Source of the DNA: Fidelibacterota bacterium 408169
GTDB taxonomy: Bacteria > Fidelibacterota > Marinisomatia > Marinisomatales > TCS55
NCBI GenBank assembly: GCA_002256485.1
Contig: NNSG01000001.1
Span: forward strand, 190,017 to 254,016
Direction: 5' to 3'
Length of the DNA: 64,000 bases
Positions 46,561-55,315 of the stretch are shown here, one piece after another. A program made the position numbers and the translations under genes. The notes below the pieces were generated by a model. The model was given only the letters and a program-made list of their open reading frames with translations, was not told where the DNA came from and did not search any database. Within the stretch, counting starts at the first letter, position 1, and every line of letters starts with the position of its first letter.

Positions 46561-47076
46561 CTACTTTGCAGTAAACATGACGGATATTCTCCGTCCTTCC
46601 AATTCTGATTGTTGTTCAGGTTCAGAAATGTCTTCTAACATTGCTGTTATACGTTCGAGAATAGCATCGCCCATTTCTTGAGCGCGGCTTAATTCACGTC
46701 CACGGAACATTATCGTCACCTTTAATTTACAACCATCTTTCAGAAATTTTCTCCCCATGTTCATTTTCGTATTTAAGTCATTTTCGCCGATGGCTGGACG
46801 AACACGTACTTCCTTAATTTTTATAACATGTTGCTTTTTTCTACTGTTTTGAAGTTTTTTCTTCGCTTCATATTTAATTTTTCCAAAATTAAGAATTTTA
46901 CATACAGGTGGTTTTGAATTAGGTGCAACTTCTACTAAATCGAGCCCGGCATCTTGTGCTTTTTGCAATGCATCATCAATTTTAACGACACCCAGCTGCT
47001 CACCGTTTTCAGAAATTAATCTAATTTCATCTTCAATTATGTTTTCATTTATACGTGTTTTATTCCTTTTTCCGAT
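46561..47076 (-). CDS. infC: Translation initiation factor IF-3, non-canonical start
   Basis: The first ATG of the frame (46968) begins in mid-protein at the QKAQDAGLDLVEVAPNSKPPVC segment and would lose the N-domain. Upstream codons encode the missing part: GKRNKTRINENIIEDEIRLI and NGEQLGVVKIDDAL, exactly the family N-terminus. The only starts consistent with it are ATC at 47076 or ATA at 47079, after AAAGGAG. I use ATC, giving 171 residues. E. coli infC starts with AUU, and IF-3 discriminates against such codons to autoregulate, so the same control is likely here. The start overlaps the thrS stop. Confidence 0.93.
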   Translation of the reverse strand: MGKRNKTRINENIIEDEIRLISENGEQLGVVKIDDALQKAQDAGLDLVEVAPNSKPPVCKILNFGKIKYEAKKKLQNSRKKQHVIKIKEVRVRPAIGENDLNTKMNMGRKFLKDGCKLKVTIMFRGRELSRAQEMGDAILERITAMLEDISEPEQQSELEGRRISVMFTAK

Positions 47077-48992
47077 TATGAACTCCTTTGTTTTATTTCG
47101 TCATTTAACAGATCGATCAGTTCTGCAACATCCATTGGACCCAAGTCACCTTGATGCCGACGACGAACAGATACTGTTCCGGCTTCTGCTTCTTTTTCGC
47201 CTACGATGAGCATAACGTTTATTTTACTCAATTCAGCTTGGCGAATTTTTGCTCCGATTTTATCAGCTTTATCATCCAGTTGAAAACGCAAACCGGCAGC
47301 GTTTAATTTTTGTGTAATTGATTCGGCATAACCTTGTACTTTTTCTGAAACAGGTAAAACAGTTACTTGTACAGGCGCCAACCACAAAGGAAAATCTCCT
47401 CCGCAATGTTCCAAGTATACACCAAAAAATCGTTCCAACGATCCTAAAATGGCACGATGAATCATAACAGGACGTTTTTCACTTCCATCTTCAGCAATGT
47501 ATTTCAATTTGAATCGTTCAGGCAAAACGAAATCCAATTGGATTGTTGCCAATTGATGATCACGCTGTAAAGCATCTTTTACATGAAAATCAATCTTTGG
47601 TCCGTAAAATGCCCCCTCTCCTTCATCGATTGTAAATTTATAATTCGACTTTTCTAAAACATCAGTTAATGTTGATTCAGCTTTATTCCACAACTTTACT
47701 TCACCTAAAGCTTTCTCCGGTCGTGTACTCAATGCTATAGATAAATCTTTAAAATTAAACGTATCGTACACTGTTTGAACCATTTCAAAAAGATCACATA
47801 TTTCATCTCCAATTTGATCGGGAGTGCAAAATATATGGGCATCGTCTTGAGCCATGCTGCGAACCCGCGTCAATCCGGAAAGAACACCTGCTTTTTCAAA
47901 TCGATGTAAACGCCCAAAATCGGCCATACGAATTGGAAGATCCCGATACGAATGAAGACCATGTGAATACATTAATGTGTGACCAGGACAATTCATGGGT
48001 TTTAAACCAAACTCTCGTTCGCCCATTTCCATACTAAACATATTGTCAATAAACATTTCGTAATGCCCCGACTGCTTCCATAATTCCATATCAAACACTT
48101 GAGGACTAATAACTTCACCATAACCATACTGCAGATACAGTTCACGCATATAACGTACGAGACCGTTATAAATGACGGCACCTTTATCCGTAAAAAATGG
48201 ACTTGCAGGTGATAATGAGTGGAAAAAAAATAGATCTAATTCTTTTCCTAGTTTACGATGATCCCGCTTTTTCGCTTCTTCCAACTTTTGAAGATATTCA
48301 TCCAATTCTTTTTTTGAACTGAATACTGTTCCATAAATTCGCTGGAGCATTGTGTTATTTTCATCACCCCGCCAATATGCACCCGATGTACTTAATAGTT
48401 TAAAGTGCTTAATCTTTCCCGTTGTTGGGACATGCGGTCCGCGACATAAATCTATAAAATCATCTTGACTATAAGCCGAAATCGTATCCTTTTCATCAAT
48501 CTGTTCTATTATTTCCACTTTATACGTTTCACCCATGTCGTCGAATTTTTTAAGAGCAGCATTCCGAGTCAATTCTACTCTCTGTACTGTGAAATCCCTT
48601 TCAGACAATTCCCTCATTTTAGCTTCAATCTTTTCTAAGTCTTTATCCGAAAACGTGCCTTCAATATCAAAGTCGTAATAAAATCGATTTTCAATTGCCG
48701 GACCGATGGTTACTTTGGCATTAGGGAAAAGAGCTTTAACTGCCTGGGCCATTAGGTGTGCTGTGCTATGGAGAAGCACCTCGTGTCCTGCATCAGAATC
48801 ACCCGTAATAATTTCAATTTCAGCATCTGTATCAATGGGTAATGATAAATCGGCGAGTTCGCTGTTAATTCGTGCTGCAACTGCTGCTTTTGCCAATCGA
48901 GGGCCGATATTTTCAGCAATCTCAATTGTGGAAACACCGGAAGGGAATGACCGTGTAGATTGGTCGGGAAATGTTATGGTTATATTACTCAT
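47076..48992 (-). CDS. thrS: Threonyl-tRNA synthetase
   Basis: 638 residues. TGS domain (1-62), editing domain with HSTAHLMAQAVK and the SLCRGPHVP-like DLCRGPHVPTTG, class II core with MNCPGHTLMYSHGLHSYRDLPIRMADFG and DFPLWLAPVQVTVLPV starting the anticodon-binding domain. First gene of the operon thrS-infC-rpmI-rplT-pheS-pheT-zapA-folD. Its leader of about 130 bp shows no clear tRNA-mimicking structure by eye. Confidence 0.98.
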   Translation of the reverse strand: MSNITITFPDQSTRSFPSGVSTIEIAENIGPRLAKAAVAARINSELADLSLPIDTDAEIEIITGDSDAGHEVLLHSTAHLMAQAVKALFPNAKVTIGPAIENRFYYDFDIEGTFSDKDLEKIEAKMRELSERDFTVQRVELTRNAALKKFDDMGETYKVEIIEQIDEKDTISAYSQDDFIDLCRGPHVPTTGKIKHFKLLSTSGAYWRGDENNTMLQRIYGTVFSSKKELDEYLQKLEEAKKRDHRKLGKELDLFFFHSLSPASPFFTDKGAVIYNGLVRYMRELYLQYGYGEVISPQVFDMELWKQSGHYEMFIDNMFSMEMGEREFGLKPMNCPGHTLMYSHGLHSYRDLPIRMADFGRLHRFEKAGVLSGLTRVRSMAQDDAHIFCTPDQIGDEICDLFEMVQTVYDTFNFKDLSIALSTRPEKALGEVKLWNKAESTLTDVLEKSNYKFTIDEGEGAFYGPKIDFHVKDALQRDHQLATIQLDFVLPERFKLKYIAEDGSEKRPVMIHRAILGSLERFFGVYLEHCGGDFPLWLAPVQVTVLPVSEKVQGYAESITQKLNAAGLRFQLDDKADKIGAKIRQAELSKINVMLIVGEKEAEAGTVSVRRRHQGDLGPMDVAELIDLLNDEIKQRSS

Positions 48993-49119
48993 GAATAAAT
49001 GTGTAAAAAATACAAATCAGATTGTAAAATGGATATACATCACCCTATGCAAATTTTCATCTGCAGGGAAAAGGTTCGAATTTGTTTTTTGTCTCAATAT
49101 TAAACTATTTTTATTCCTG

Positions 49120-49173
49120 TGGGCGATGGCAGACTTCCCGCCTACATTTCATTTCGGCGGACAGGGAACTGCC
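49120..49173 (-). repeat. Partial copy of tRNA-Val(GAC) 3' end with a palindrome in the T loop
   Basis: TGGGCGATGGCAGACTT (49120-49136) repeats the tRNA-Val 3' end at 49189-49205 exactly, 69 bp away. In the copy the T loop is broken by an imperfect hairpin with arms TTCCCGCC (49135-49142) and GGCGGACAGGGAA (49156-49168); the tRNA continues after it as AACTGCC. The outer TCCC...GGGA ends match the palindromes at the Pro and Arg loci. Confidence 0.9.
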
Positions 49174-49188
49174 AATCACTCATTCTTG

Positions 49189-49262
49189 TGGGCGATGGCA
49201 GACTTGAACTGCCGACCTCTTGCATGTCAAGCAAGCACTCTAACCAACTGAGCTAATCGCCC
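49189..49262 (-). tRNA. tRNA-Val(GAC)
   Basis: Minus strand, 74 nt: acceptor GGGCGAT/ATCGCCC, D arm GCTCAGTTGGTTAGAGT, anticodon stem CTTGC/GCAAG with loop TTGACAT (GAC), T arm GGCAGTTCAAGTCTGCC. CCA is not encoded. A modified copy of its 3' end follows. Confidence 0.95.
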
Positions 49263-49335
49263 CATTATATGTGGAAAAAAGTCGTGGAATTTAATGCAAT
49301 TCTGACGGAATAATAGAAGGGTTTTCAGTAAAGTT

Positions 49336-50994
49336 TTAATTATTCGTAACTGCAATGAATGTTTCTGAATATGCCATAGGATCGTGAAGCAGCTGGCGAG
49401 CTTTAATAATAACATTGTCATGATCAAGATTGTAGCGGATTCGACCTTTATTTCCATCAAAGAGCTGTGCAAAATTAGCATAAACACCCTTTTTAATTTC
49501 CTGAAGTTCCTCTTGAATTAACGTTTCTTCAGTATCTTCAATAAATTCTTCAATCACTTTTATTGCATAATTCAGTTTGGCATTTTTCTTATCATAGGAC
49601 TGTAACTTCTCTTTGCTTTGTTCAAATTGGGTTTGTCCGTCTATTTTGACATCCAATTCATGGTTTGATAGATAGTTTGAAAATGCGTCTATAATTCCAT
49701 CATCATTTAGAACATCTTTGAACGATTCAAATCCATTTTTATTTTCACGAGCAAAAGAAAAGAAATAACTCTTCCGCCAGCATTCACGGGTAAGTGGTCC
49801 AACTGGAATATCTTCCACGATAAAATCAGGAACAATACCACCGCCACCTTTCACAGATCGTCCGCCTTTTGTTGTAAAAATAGAATCTTCCATGGCAACA
49901 TTTTTTACAACCTGATTATTTAAATAATCAGGTTTTTGAATAAGCCTGCCGCTTGGTATATAATATTTCGCCGTCGTTACTTTCAATGATCGTTTTTGAT
50001 CTATACCATATACTGATTGTACCAATCCTTTGCCAAATGATTTATTTCCAATAACAATTCCCCTGTCTAAATCTTGAATCACTCCTGAAACAATTTCACT
50101 TGCAGATGCACTGCCTTTATTGATTAAAACAGCAATTTTAATTTTATCATCCAATAAAGGATTTTTACGGGAAATAAATTCACGGTTAGATTCTCTATTG
50201 CGACCTTTTGTCGAAAGTAGTTTCTCCCCTTTTGGAACAACTAATTCCAAAATATCAATAGCCGCTGCAAGCAAACCACCAGGATTATTGCGTAAATCCA
50301 GAATAAGATTATCCATGCCCTGGCCTAATAAGCTACGTAGAGCTTTTTCCATTTCTTTAGGAGCATTTTTGGAAAAGCGTGTTAACACAATGTAACCGGT
50401 TTCATCGTCTATCATTTCTGCAAAAGGAATATCCTGAACGTGTATATCACTCCGTGTTAATTGAAATTCAATTGATTCATCTTCATCTAAACGAATAATG
50501 GTTAATACAACTGTTGTTCCTTTTTGACCGCGAATGAGCTTTGCTGCTTCATTTAATGATAAACCTTTGACATCTTTATCGTCTATCTTGCTAATAATAT
50601 CTCCACTTAAAATACCAGCATTTTTTGCAGGAGAATCTTCCATTGGAGAAATAACAGTTAAATGATCATCCCTTTTTCCAAGTTGAATACCAACACCTCC
50701 ATATTTACCATGTGTAAGCATATCCAAATTATCCCGTTCTTCCGACTCTAAATACACAGTATAGGGATCCAAATCCGAAAGCATATTATTGATACTTATT
50801 TTGGTGAATTCATCCGTATTCAGTTCGTCGGCATAATTAACAATCAGATGTTTATATACTTCATTAATGATTCGTTGGGAGCGAGCGATACTGCGATATG
50901 TATCAGAGTTTGACGCACCGATAATGATAAAAATAAAACCAGTGAGTAGAATGCTGATTAAAATCTTTTTACTTTTACGACTAAATAAATGCAT
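49336..50994 (-). CDS. ctp: C-terminal processing protease (S41 family)
   Basis: 552 residues from the ATG at 50994 (TAATG overlap with tmk). N-terminal membrane anchor/signal (ILISILLTGFIFIIIG), PDZ domain (GGVGIQLGKRDDHLTVISPMEDSPAKNAGILSGDII), and peptidase core with LDLRNNPGGLL, catalytic Ser in INKGSASASEIVSG and catalytic Lys in GNKSFGKGLVQ. It degrades or trims periplasmic proteins. The C-terminal extension of about 150 residues is helical and charged. Confidence 0.95.
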   Translation of the reverse strand: MHLFSRKSKKILISILLTGFIFIIIGASNSDTYRSIARSQRIINEVYKHLIVNYADELNTDEFTKISINNMLSDLDPYTVYLESEERDNLDMLTHGKYGGVGIQLGKRDDHLTVISPMEDSPAKNAGILSGDIISKIDDKDVKGLSLNEAAKLIRGQKGTTVVLTIIRLDEDESIEFQLTRSDIHVQDIPFAEMIDDETGYIVLTRFSKNAPKEMEKALRSLLGQGMDNLILDLRNNPGGLLAAAIDILELVVPKGEKLLSTKGRNRESNREFISRKNPLLDDKIKIAVLINKGSASASEIVSGVIQDLDRGIVIGNKSFGKGLVQSVYGIDQKRSLKVTTAKYYIPSGRLIQKPDYLNNQVVKNVAMEDSIFTTKGGRSVKGGGGIVPDFIVEDIPVGPLTRECWRKSYFFSFARENKNGFESFKDVLNDDGIIDAFSNYLSNHELDVKIDGQTQFEQSKEKLQSYDKKNAKLNYAIKVIEEFIEDTEETLIQEELQEIKKGVYANFAQLFDGNKGRIRYNLDHDNVIIKARQLLHDPMAYSETFIAVTNN

Positions 50995-51635
50995 TACAAA
51001 AAATATCTCCTTTTTATTTCTTGCCAAATATTACGCTGAATATTTTTGATTGTTTCATGACCATCTACAACAAAAATTCTTTCAGAAAACCGTTTTGCTA
51101 ATTCATGATACATTTTACGAACATTTTGTTGAAAATCCATACCTGCTTTTTCGATGCGATCAGGATTATCAGCTTCCTTCCTTCGCTGGCCTTCTTCAGG
51201 TACAATATCCACAAAAACAGTTATATCCGGTAATAATCCAGCCGTTGCGAAATCATTCAATTTAATTAGCCATTCAATATCTAATTGACGACCACCGCCC
51301 TGGTATGCCAATGTTGAATCAGTAAAACGGTCTGCGATGACCCAATTCCCCTTATCAAGATTAGGTAAAATGATTTCATCGGTAAGTTGGGCACGACTGG
51401 CTGTCATAAGCAATGCTTCGGTTCGATTCTCTAGCTCATCCATTCCTTTGGTTAATAAAATTTCCCGAACCGCTTCAGACACACGTGTTCCGCCTGGTTC
51501 GCGAACAAGAATTGTTTTGCAACCTTCTTCATTCAACGATTCCATGAGCAGTTTCGCCTGTGTGGATTTGCCGCAGCCGTCGATGCCTTCAAATGTGATA
51601 AATCGTGATTTAGTCGAAGTAGACATTTGGATCAT
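50994..51635 (-). CDS. tmk: Thymidylate kinase
   Basis: 213 residues. P-loop FEGIDGCGKSTQ (about 14-25), DRFTDSTLAYQGGGRQLD with the DR(Y/F) motif, and the LID with RRKEADNPDRIEKAG. It makes dTDP from dTMP. ATG 51635 has AGGA about 5 bp upstream; a second ATG three codons later is possible. It overlaps the rsmI 3' end by 26 bp, so the two genes are coupled. Confidence 0.96.
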   Translation of the reverse strand: MIQMSTSTKSRFITFEGIDGCGKSTQAKLLMESLNEEGCKTILVREPGGTRVSEAVREILLTKGMDELENRTEALLMTASRAQLTDEIILPNLDKGNWVIADRFTDSTLAYQGGGRQLDIEWLIKLNDFATAGLLPDITVFVDIVPEEGQRRKEADNPDRIEKAGMDFQQNVRKMYHELAKRFSERIFVVDGHETIKNIQRNIWQEIKRRYFL

Positions 51636-52314
51636 CTTTTCCTATCATTAAAACACATTCTCCCTTTGGAGCTTTTTGGGAAAAATACGTCATTAACTCC
51701 GCAACAGTTCCACGAATTATTTCCTCATACATTTTGGTTAATTCTCGAGCTAAAACGGCTGGTCGGTTACCAAAAACAGCATAAATATCTTTTAATGTTC
51801 GACCGAGGCGATGGGGACTTTCAAAAAATACAATAGTAGCATTTTCATCTTTAATTGTTTCAAGTCGTTTCTTTCTCCCTTTTTTTGATGGTATAAACCC
51901 TTCAAAAAGGAACCGATCAGTTGGCAGGCCTGAAGAGACCAGTGCAGTCAATAATGCTGAACTTCCAGGAATACTTTCAATCTTTATATTTTCATCAATG
52001 GCAGCCCGTACTAATTTGTAAGCAGGATCACTGACACCAGGGGTTCCAGCATCTGTTATTACAGCAATATCTGATCCAGATTTCAATGTTTCTATAATTT
52101 TGGGAATTCTGGTAAAGCGATTGTGTTCAAAATAACTTACTTGAGGTGTTTTAATATTGTAATGTTTTAACAGGATTCCAGAATGGCGAGTATCTTCTGC
52201 AGCAATCAGAGATACATTTTGAAGGGTTTCAACTGCTCTATAAGTTATATCTTTCAAATTTCCTATAGGAGTAGAGACAATGTACAATATTCCTGCATTT
52301 TGATTGGGTTTCAC
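51610..52314 (-). CDS. rsmI: 16S rRNA (cytidine(1402)-2'-O)-methyltransferase RsmI
   Basis: 234 residues. GILYIVSTPIGNLKDITYRAVETL, AEDTRHSGILLKHY, VITDAGTPGVSDPAYKLV and PGSSALLTALVSSGLPTDRFLFEGF are diagnostic of this SPOUT-unrelated tetrapyrrole-methylase fold. It methylates the ribosomal P site region. The start overlaps the stop of the aminotransferase gene by 4 bp, which ties it to the lysine catabolic pair by transcription but not by function. Confidence 0.97.
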   Translation of the reverse strand: MKPNQNAGILYIVSTPIGNLKDITYRAVETLQNVSLIAAEDTRHSGILLKHYNIKTPQVSYFEHNRFTRIPKIIETLKSGSDIAVITDAGTPGVSDPAYKLVRAAIDENIKIESIPGSSALLTALVSSGLPTDRFLFEGFIPSKKGRKKRLETIKDENATIVFFESPHRLGRTLKDIYAVFGNRPAVLARELTKMYEEIIRGTVAELMTYFSQKAPKGECVLMIGKDDPNVYFD

Positions 52315-53618
52315 AGTTTTTGAATTGCTCTATCTATCATTTCAAAACCTGCATCTATCTCATCAAGAGAAATATTTAAATGGGGGCGAAAGCGGATGGT
52401 TTTTGTGCCACAGCCGAGCATAAGCGCTCCTTCATCAGTTATCAAGCCAACTAGTTTATCTCTTACAATTCCATCTGGTAAATCAAATGCGCAGAAAAGT
52501 CCTTTCCCTCGCGAATTTGAGACAATATGTTCATATTTATCCTGAAGTTCATGAAGTTTATCCATAACATATTTGCCATTATCAGCAGCTTTTTCAACAA
52601 GTCCTTCTTGTTCAATCACTTCTAAATATAGAGTAAAACGAACCATATCAACAATATTCCCACCCCATGTGGAATTTAATCTGCTCGATTCATGAAATAC
52701 ATTTTGGGCTACCTCATCCACTCGTTCTGAAACGAAAATTCCGCAAATCTGGGTTTTCTTACCAAAACATATTATATCCGGACGGCACACTTCACTGTAA
52801 TGCTGATGCGCCCACATTTTACCCGTAAGACCAATTCCTGTTTGGACTTCATCGTAAATGAGCATTATTTCATTTTCGTCACAAACAGTTCGTAATTCTT
52901 TAAAAAATTCTTCACGAAAATGATTATCTCCTCCTTCACCTTGAATAGGTTCAATGATCAGTGCAGCGATTTCATCTGGATTTGCTGTAATCGCTGATTT
53001 GATTTCTGCAATGGATTTGGCTTCAGTTTCCTTAACGCGTGATTCATTTAGGGGAAATGTCATTTTAGGATTAGACACTCGTGGCCAATCAAATTTGGGG
53101 AAATACATGGTTTTCCTTGGATCAGGTGAATCAGTCAGGGACATTGTGTAACCTGAACGACCATGAAAACAATCCTTAAAATGAATCACTTTACTCCCTT
53201 TTTCTCCTTTTCCGGCATCCAAGTTTTTACGCACTTTCCAATCAAACGCAACTTTCAAAGCATTTTCAACCGCAAGTGTTCCGCCCTCCACATAAAAAGC
53301 GTAAGGCAAATAATCCGGTTGAGCAACTCGAGCCATTGTATCAACAAAATCTGCCATTTCTGTTGAATAGACATCTGAATTGGTAACTTTGTTTATAGCT
53401 GCTTGAGTTAAGCGTTCTTTATTTTCCAAAACATACGGATGGTTATAACCAATGGGCATGGATGCAAACATGGAAAATAAATCCAAATATTCCCGTCCGT
53501 CACGGGCATCCACTAACCAAGAGCCGTGACTTTTTTCTAATTCAATAACCTGTTCCATGCCATCTGCAAGCATATGTTTACCAATGGTTTTTCTTACGTC
53601 AGAGGGTACTATTGTCAT
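52311..53618 (-). CDS. lat: L-lysine 6-aminotransferase
   Basis: 435-residue class III PLP aminotransferase. DLFSMFASMPIGYNHPYV, IIEPIQGEGGDNHF, LIYDEVQTGIGLTGKMWAHQ and the PLP-Lys region CFGKKTQICGIFV (Lys287/288) match lysine epsilon-transaminase rather than ornithine or acetylornithine enzymes. It converts lysine and 2-oxoglutarate to alpha-aminoadipate semialdehyde and glutamate. The aldehyde product is the substrate of the dehydrogenase encoded 8 bp upstream, which strongly supports the call. Confidence 0.92.
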   Translation of the reverse strand: MTIVPSDVRKTIGKHMLADGMEQVIELEKSHGSWLVDARDGREYLDLFSMFASMPIGYNHPYVLENKERLTQAAINKVTNSDVYSTEMADFVDTMARVAQPDYLPYAFYVEGGTLAVENALKVAFDWKVRKNLDAGKGEKGSKVIHFKDCFHGRSGYTMSLTDSPDPRKTMYFPKFDWPRVSNPKMTFPLNESRVKETEAKSIAEIKSAITANPDEIAALIIEPIQGEGGDNHFREEFFKELRTVCDENEIMLIYDEVQTGIGLTGKMWAHQHYSEVCRPDIICFGKKTQICGIFVSERVDEVAQNVFHESSRLNSTWGGNIVDMVRFTLYLEVIEQEGLVEKAADNGKYVMDKLHELQDKYEHIVSNSRGKGLFCAFDLPDGIVRDKLVGLITDEGALMLGCGTKTIRFRPHLNISLDEIDAGFEMIDRAIQKL

Positions 53619-53626
53619 TATTCTTC

Positions 53627-55144
53627 CTATTCTGTTAAATCAAATTTGATGCCTTGAGCCAAAGGTAGTTCGCTGCTCCAGTTGATGGTATTCGTCTGTC
53701 GGCGCATGTACTGCTTCCATGAGTCAGAACCGGATTCTCTTCCGCCACCGGTCTCCTTTTCACCACCGAAGGCTCCGCCGATTTCGGCGCCGGAGGTGCC
53801 GATATTAATATTGGCAATACCGCAATCGCTGCCCACAGAAGACAAAAATGTTTCTGCATTCTGGACATTCAATGTAAACATCGATGAAGACAATCCTTGA
53901 GGAACATTGTTATGTATAGCAATCGCCTCATCCAAAGTCTTGAATGTGATAATATATAATATGGGCGCAAATGTTTCTTCCTGGACAATCTCCCAATGAT
54001 TTTCTGCTTTTACGATGGATGGCTGGACAAAATTACCGTCGAGAGTTTTTCCGCCGTAAAGAATTTCTCCACCGAATTCCTGCACTTTTTCCAATGCATT
54101 CTTAAAATCTGCAACAGCACTTTCATTTACCAATGGACCCATGAGAGTACCATCTTCCAACGGATCGCCGATATTGACTTGCTCGTATGCGCTTACCAAT
54201 TTTTTTACCAATTCATCATATCGGGTTTCTTGAACAATAATTCTTCGAGTACTTGTGCAGCGCTGTCCGGCTGTTCCCACAGCGCCAAAAGCAATAGCGG
54301 GTATTACCATGTTCATATCGGCTGTTTCATCAACGACAATAGCGTTATTTCCGCCGAGTTCTAAAATTGTTTTACCAAACCGTTCAGATACAACTTCGGA
54401 TACATGGCGTCCCATTTTTGTGGAACCGGTAAACGAAACAAGTGAAATTCGTTTGTCATTCAACATACGCTCCCCAACCACGGAACCGCTGCCGATAATT
54501 GTATTAAATATTCCTTTATACCCATGTTTCTTCAAAACCTCATTTGCAATATTTTGCACAGCAACAGCACAGAGTGGTGTTGATGAAGATGGTTTCCAAA
54601 TGGTAATGTCACCGCAAATAGCCGCTAAACAGGCATTCCATGCCCACACAGCAACTGGGAAATTGAATGCGGTAATAACTCCCAAAATTCCCAAAGGATG
54701 CCACTGTTCATACATACGGTGGTCTGTTCGTTCTGAATGCATGGTTTTTCCATAGAGCATCCGAGATTGGCCCACTGCAAAATCGGCAATATCGATCATT
54801 TCCTGGACTTCTCCATCGCCCTCTTGTTTTATTTTTCCCATTTCCAATGTTACAAGGCTGCCTAATGCATCTTTCTTTTCTCGAAGAGCTTCACCAATTT
54901 CACGAACCAATTGTCCCCGAATAGGAGCCGGAACCTTTTTCCATTCTTCAAAGGCCTTTTCAGATGCATTCAATACTTTTTCATAGTCTTCTTCAGAAGC
55001 CTGATAAACTGATGCAATAAGCTCACCAGTGGCAGGATTAAATGAATCTAACTTCTTTCCGTTTGTTGTATTGAGCCAATCTTCACCGCCAATACAGGCG
55101 CCGAAATTTTCTTGTTCAATTCCCAGTTCTTTTAAGAAATCCAT
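53627..55144 (-). CDS. Alpha-aminoadipic semialdehyde dehydrogenase (ALDH7 family)
   Basis: 505 residues. Aldehyde dehydrogenase with Asn161 in TAFNFPVAVWAWNA, Glu262 in LELGGNN and catalytic Cys296 in TAGQRCTSTRR. HSERTDHRMYEQWHPLGILGVI and FGGEKETGGGRESGSDSWKQYMRRQT are typical of the ALDH7A1/antiquitin type, which oxidises alpha-aminoadipate semialdehyde to alpha-aminoadipate. Together with the adjacent lysine 6-aminotransferase it forms the first half of the aminoadipate route of lysine degradation. No later genes of that route are in the window. Confidence 0.93.
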   Translation of the reverse strand: MDFLKELGIEQENFGACIGGEDWLNTTNGKKLDSFNPATGELIASVYQASEEDYEKVLNASEKAFEEWKKVPAPIRGQLVREIGEALREKKDALGSLVTLEMGKIKQEGDGEVQEMIDIADFAVGQSRMLYGKTMHSERTDHRMYEQWHPLGILGVITAFNFPVAVWAWNACLAAICGDITIWKPSSSTPLCAVAVQNIANEVLKKHGYKGIFNTIIGSGSVVGERMLNDKRISLVSFTGSTKMGRHVSEVVSERFGKTILELGGNNAIVVDETADMNMVIPAIAFGAVGTAGQRCTSTRRIIVQETRYDELVKKLVSAYEQVNIGDPLEDGTLMGPLVNESAVADFKNALEKVQEFGGEILYGGKTLDGNFVQPSIVKAENHWEIVQEETFAPILYIITFKTLDEAIAIHNNVPQGLSSSMFTLNVQNAETFLSSVGSDCGIANINIGTSGAEIGGAFGGEKETGGGRESGSDSWKQYMRRQTNTINWSSELPLAQGIKFDLTE

Positions 55145-55315
55145 TGTTGTACCTAAACTTAATATTTGAATGAAAATATTGTGCCATTTTTCCAGTAAAA
55201 AATGCTGGCAAAATTACATTTATTGGTGTGTGTAATCCTATATGGGAAAGGCAATAATTATTAAACATAAAATTTGTTCTATGTTATAAAAATATACCAA
55301 ATAGCTTAAAATAGA

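Noticed and set aside
48993-49119. tRNA-mimicking or T-box leader of thrS
   Set aside because: No T-box sequence or specifier stem found; only short weak pairings.
48706-49251. Plus-strand frame of 181 codons antisense to thrS and through the tRNA-Val region
   Set aside because: It is antisense to a certain gene and ends with peptides translated from tRNA sequence (NCRPLACQAS), so it is a shadow.
55145-55315. Possible small gene or RNA between the dehydrogenase and M1 genes
   Set aside because: 171 bp without an open frame of note or stable stem; probably promoter and 3' end only.
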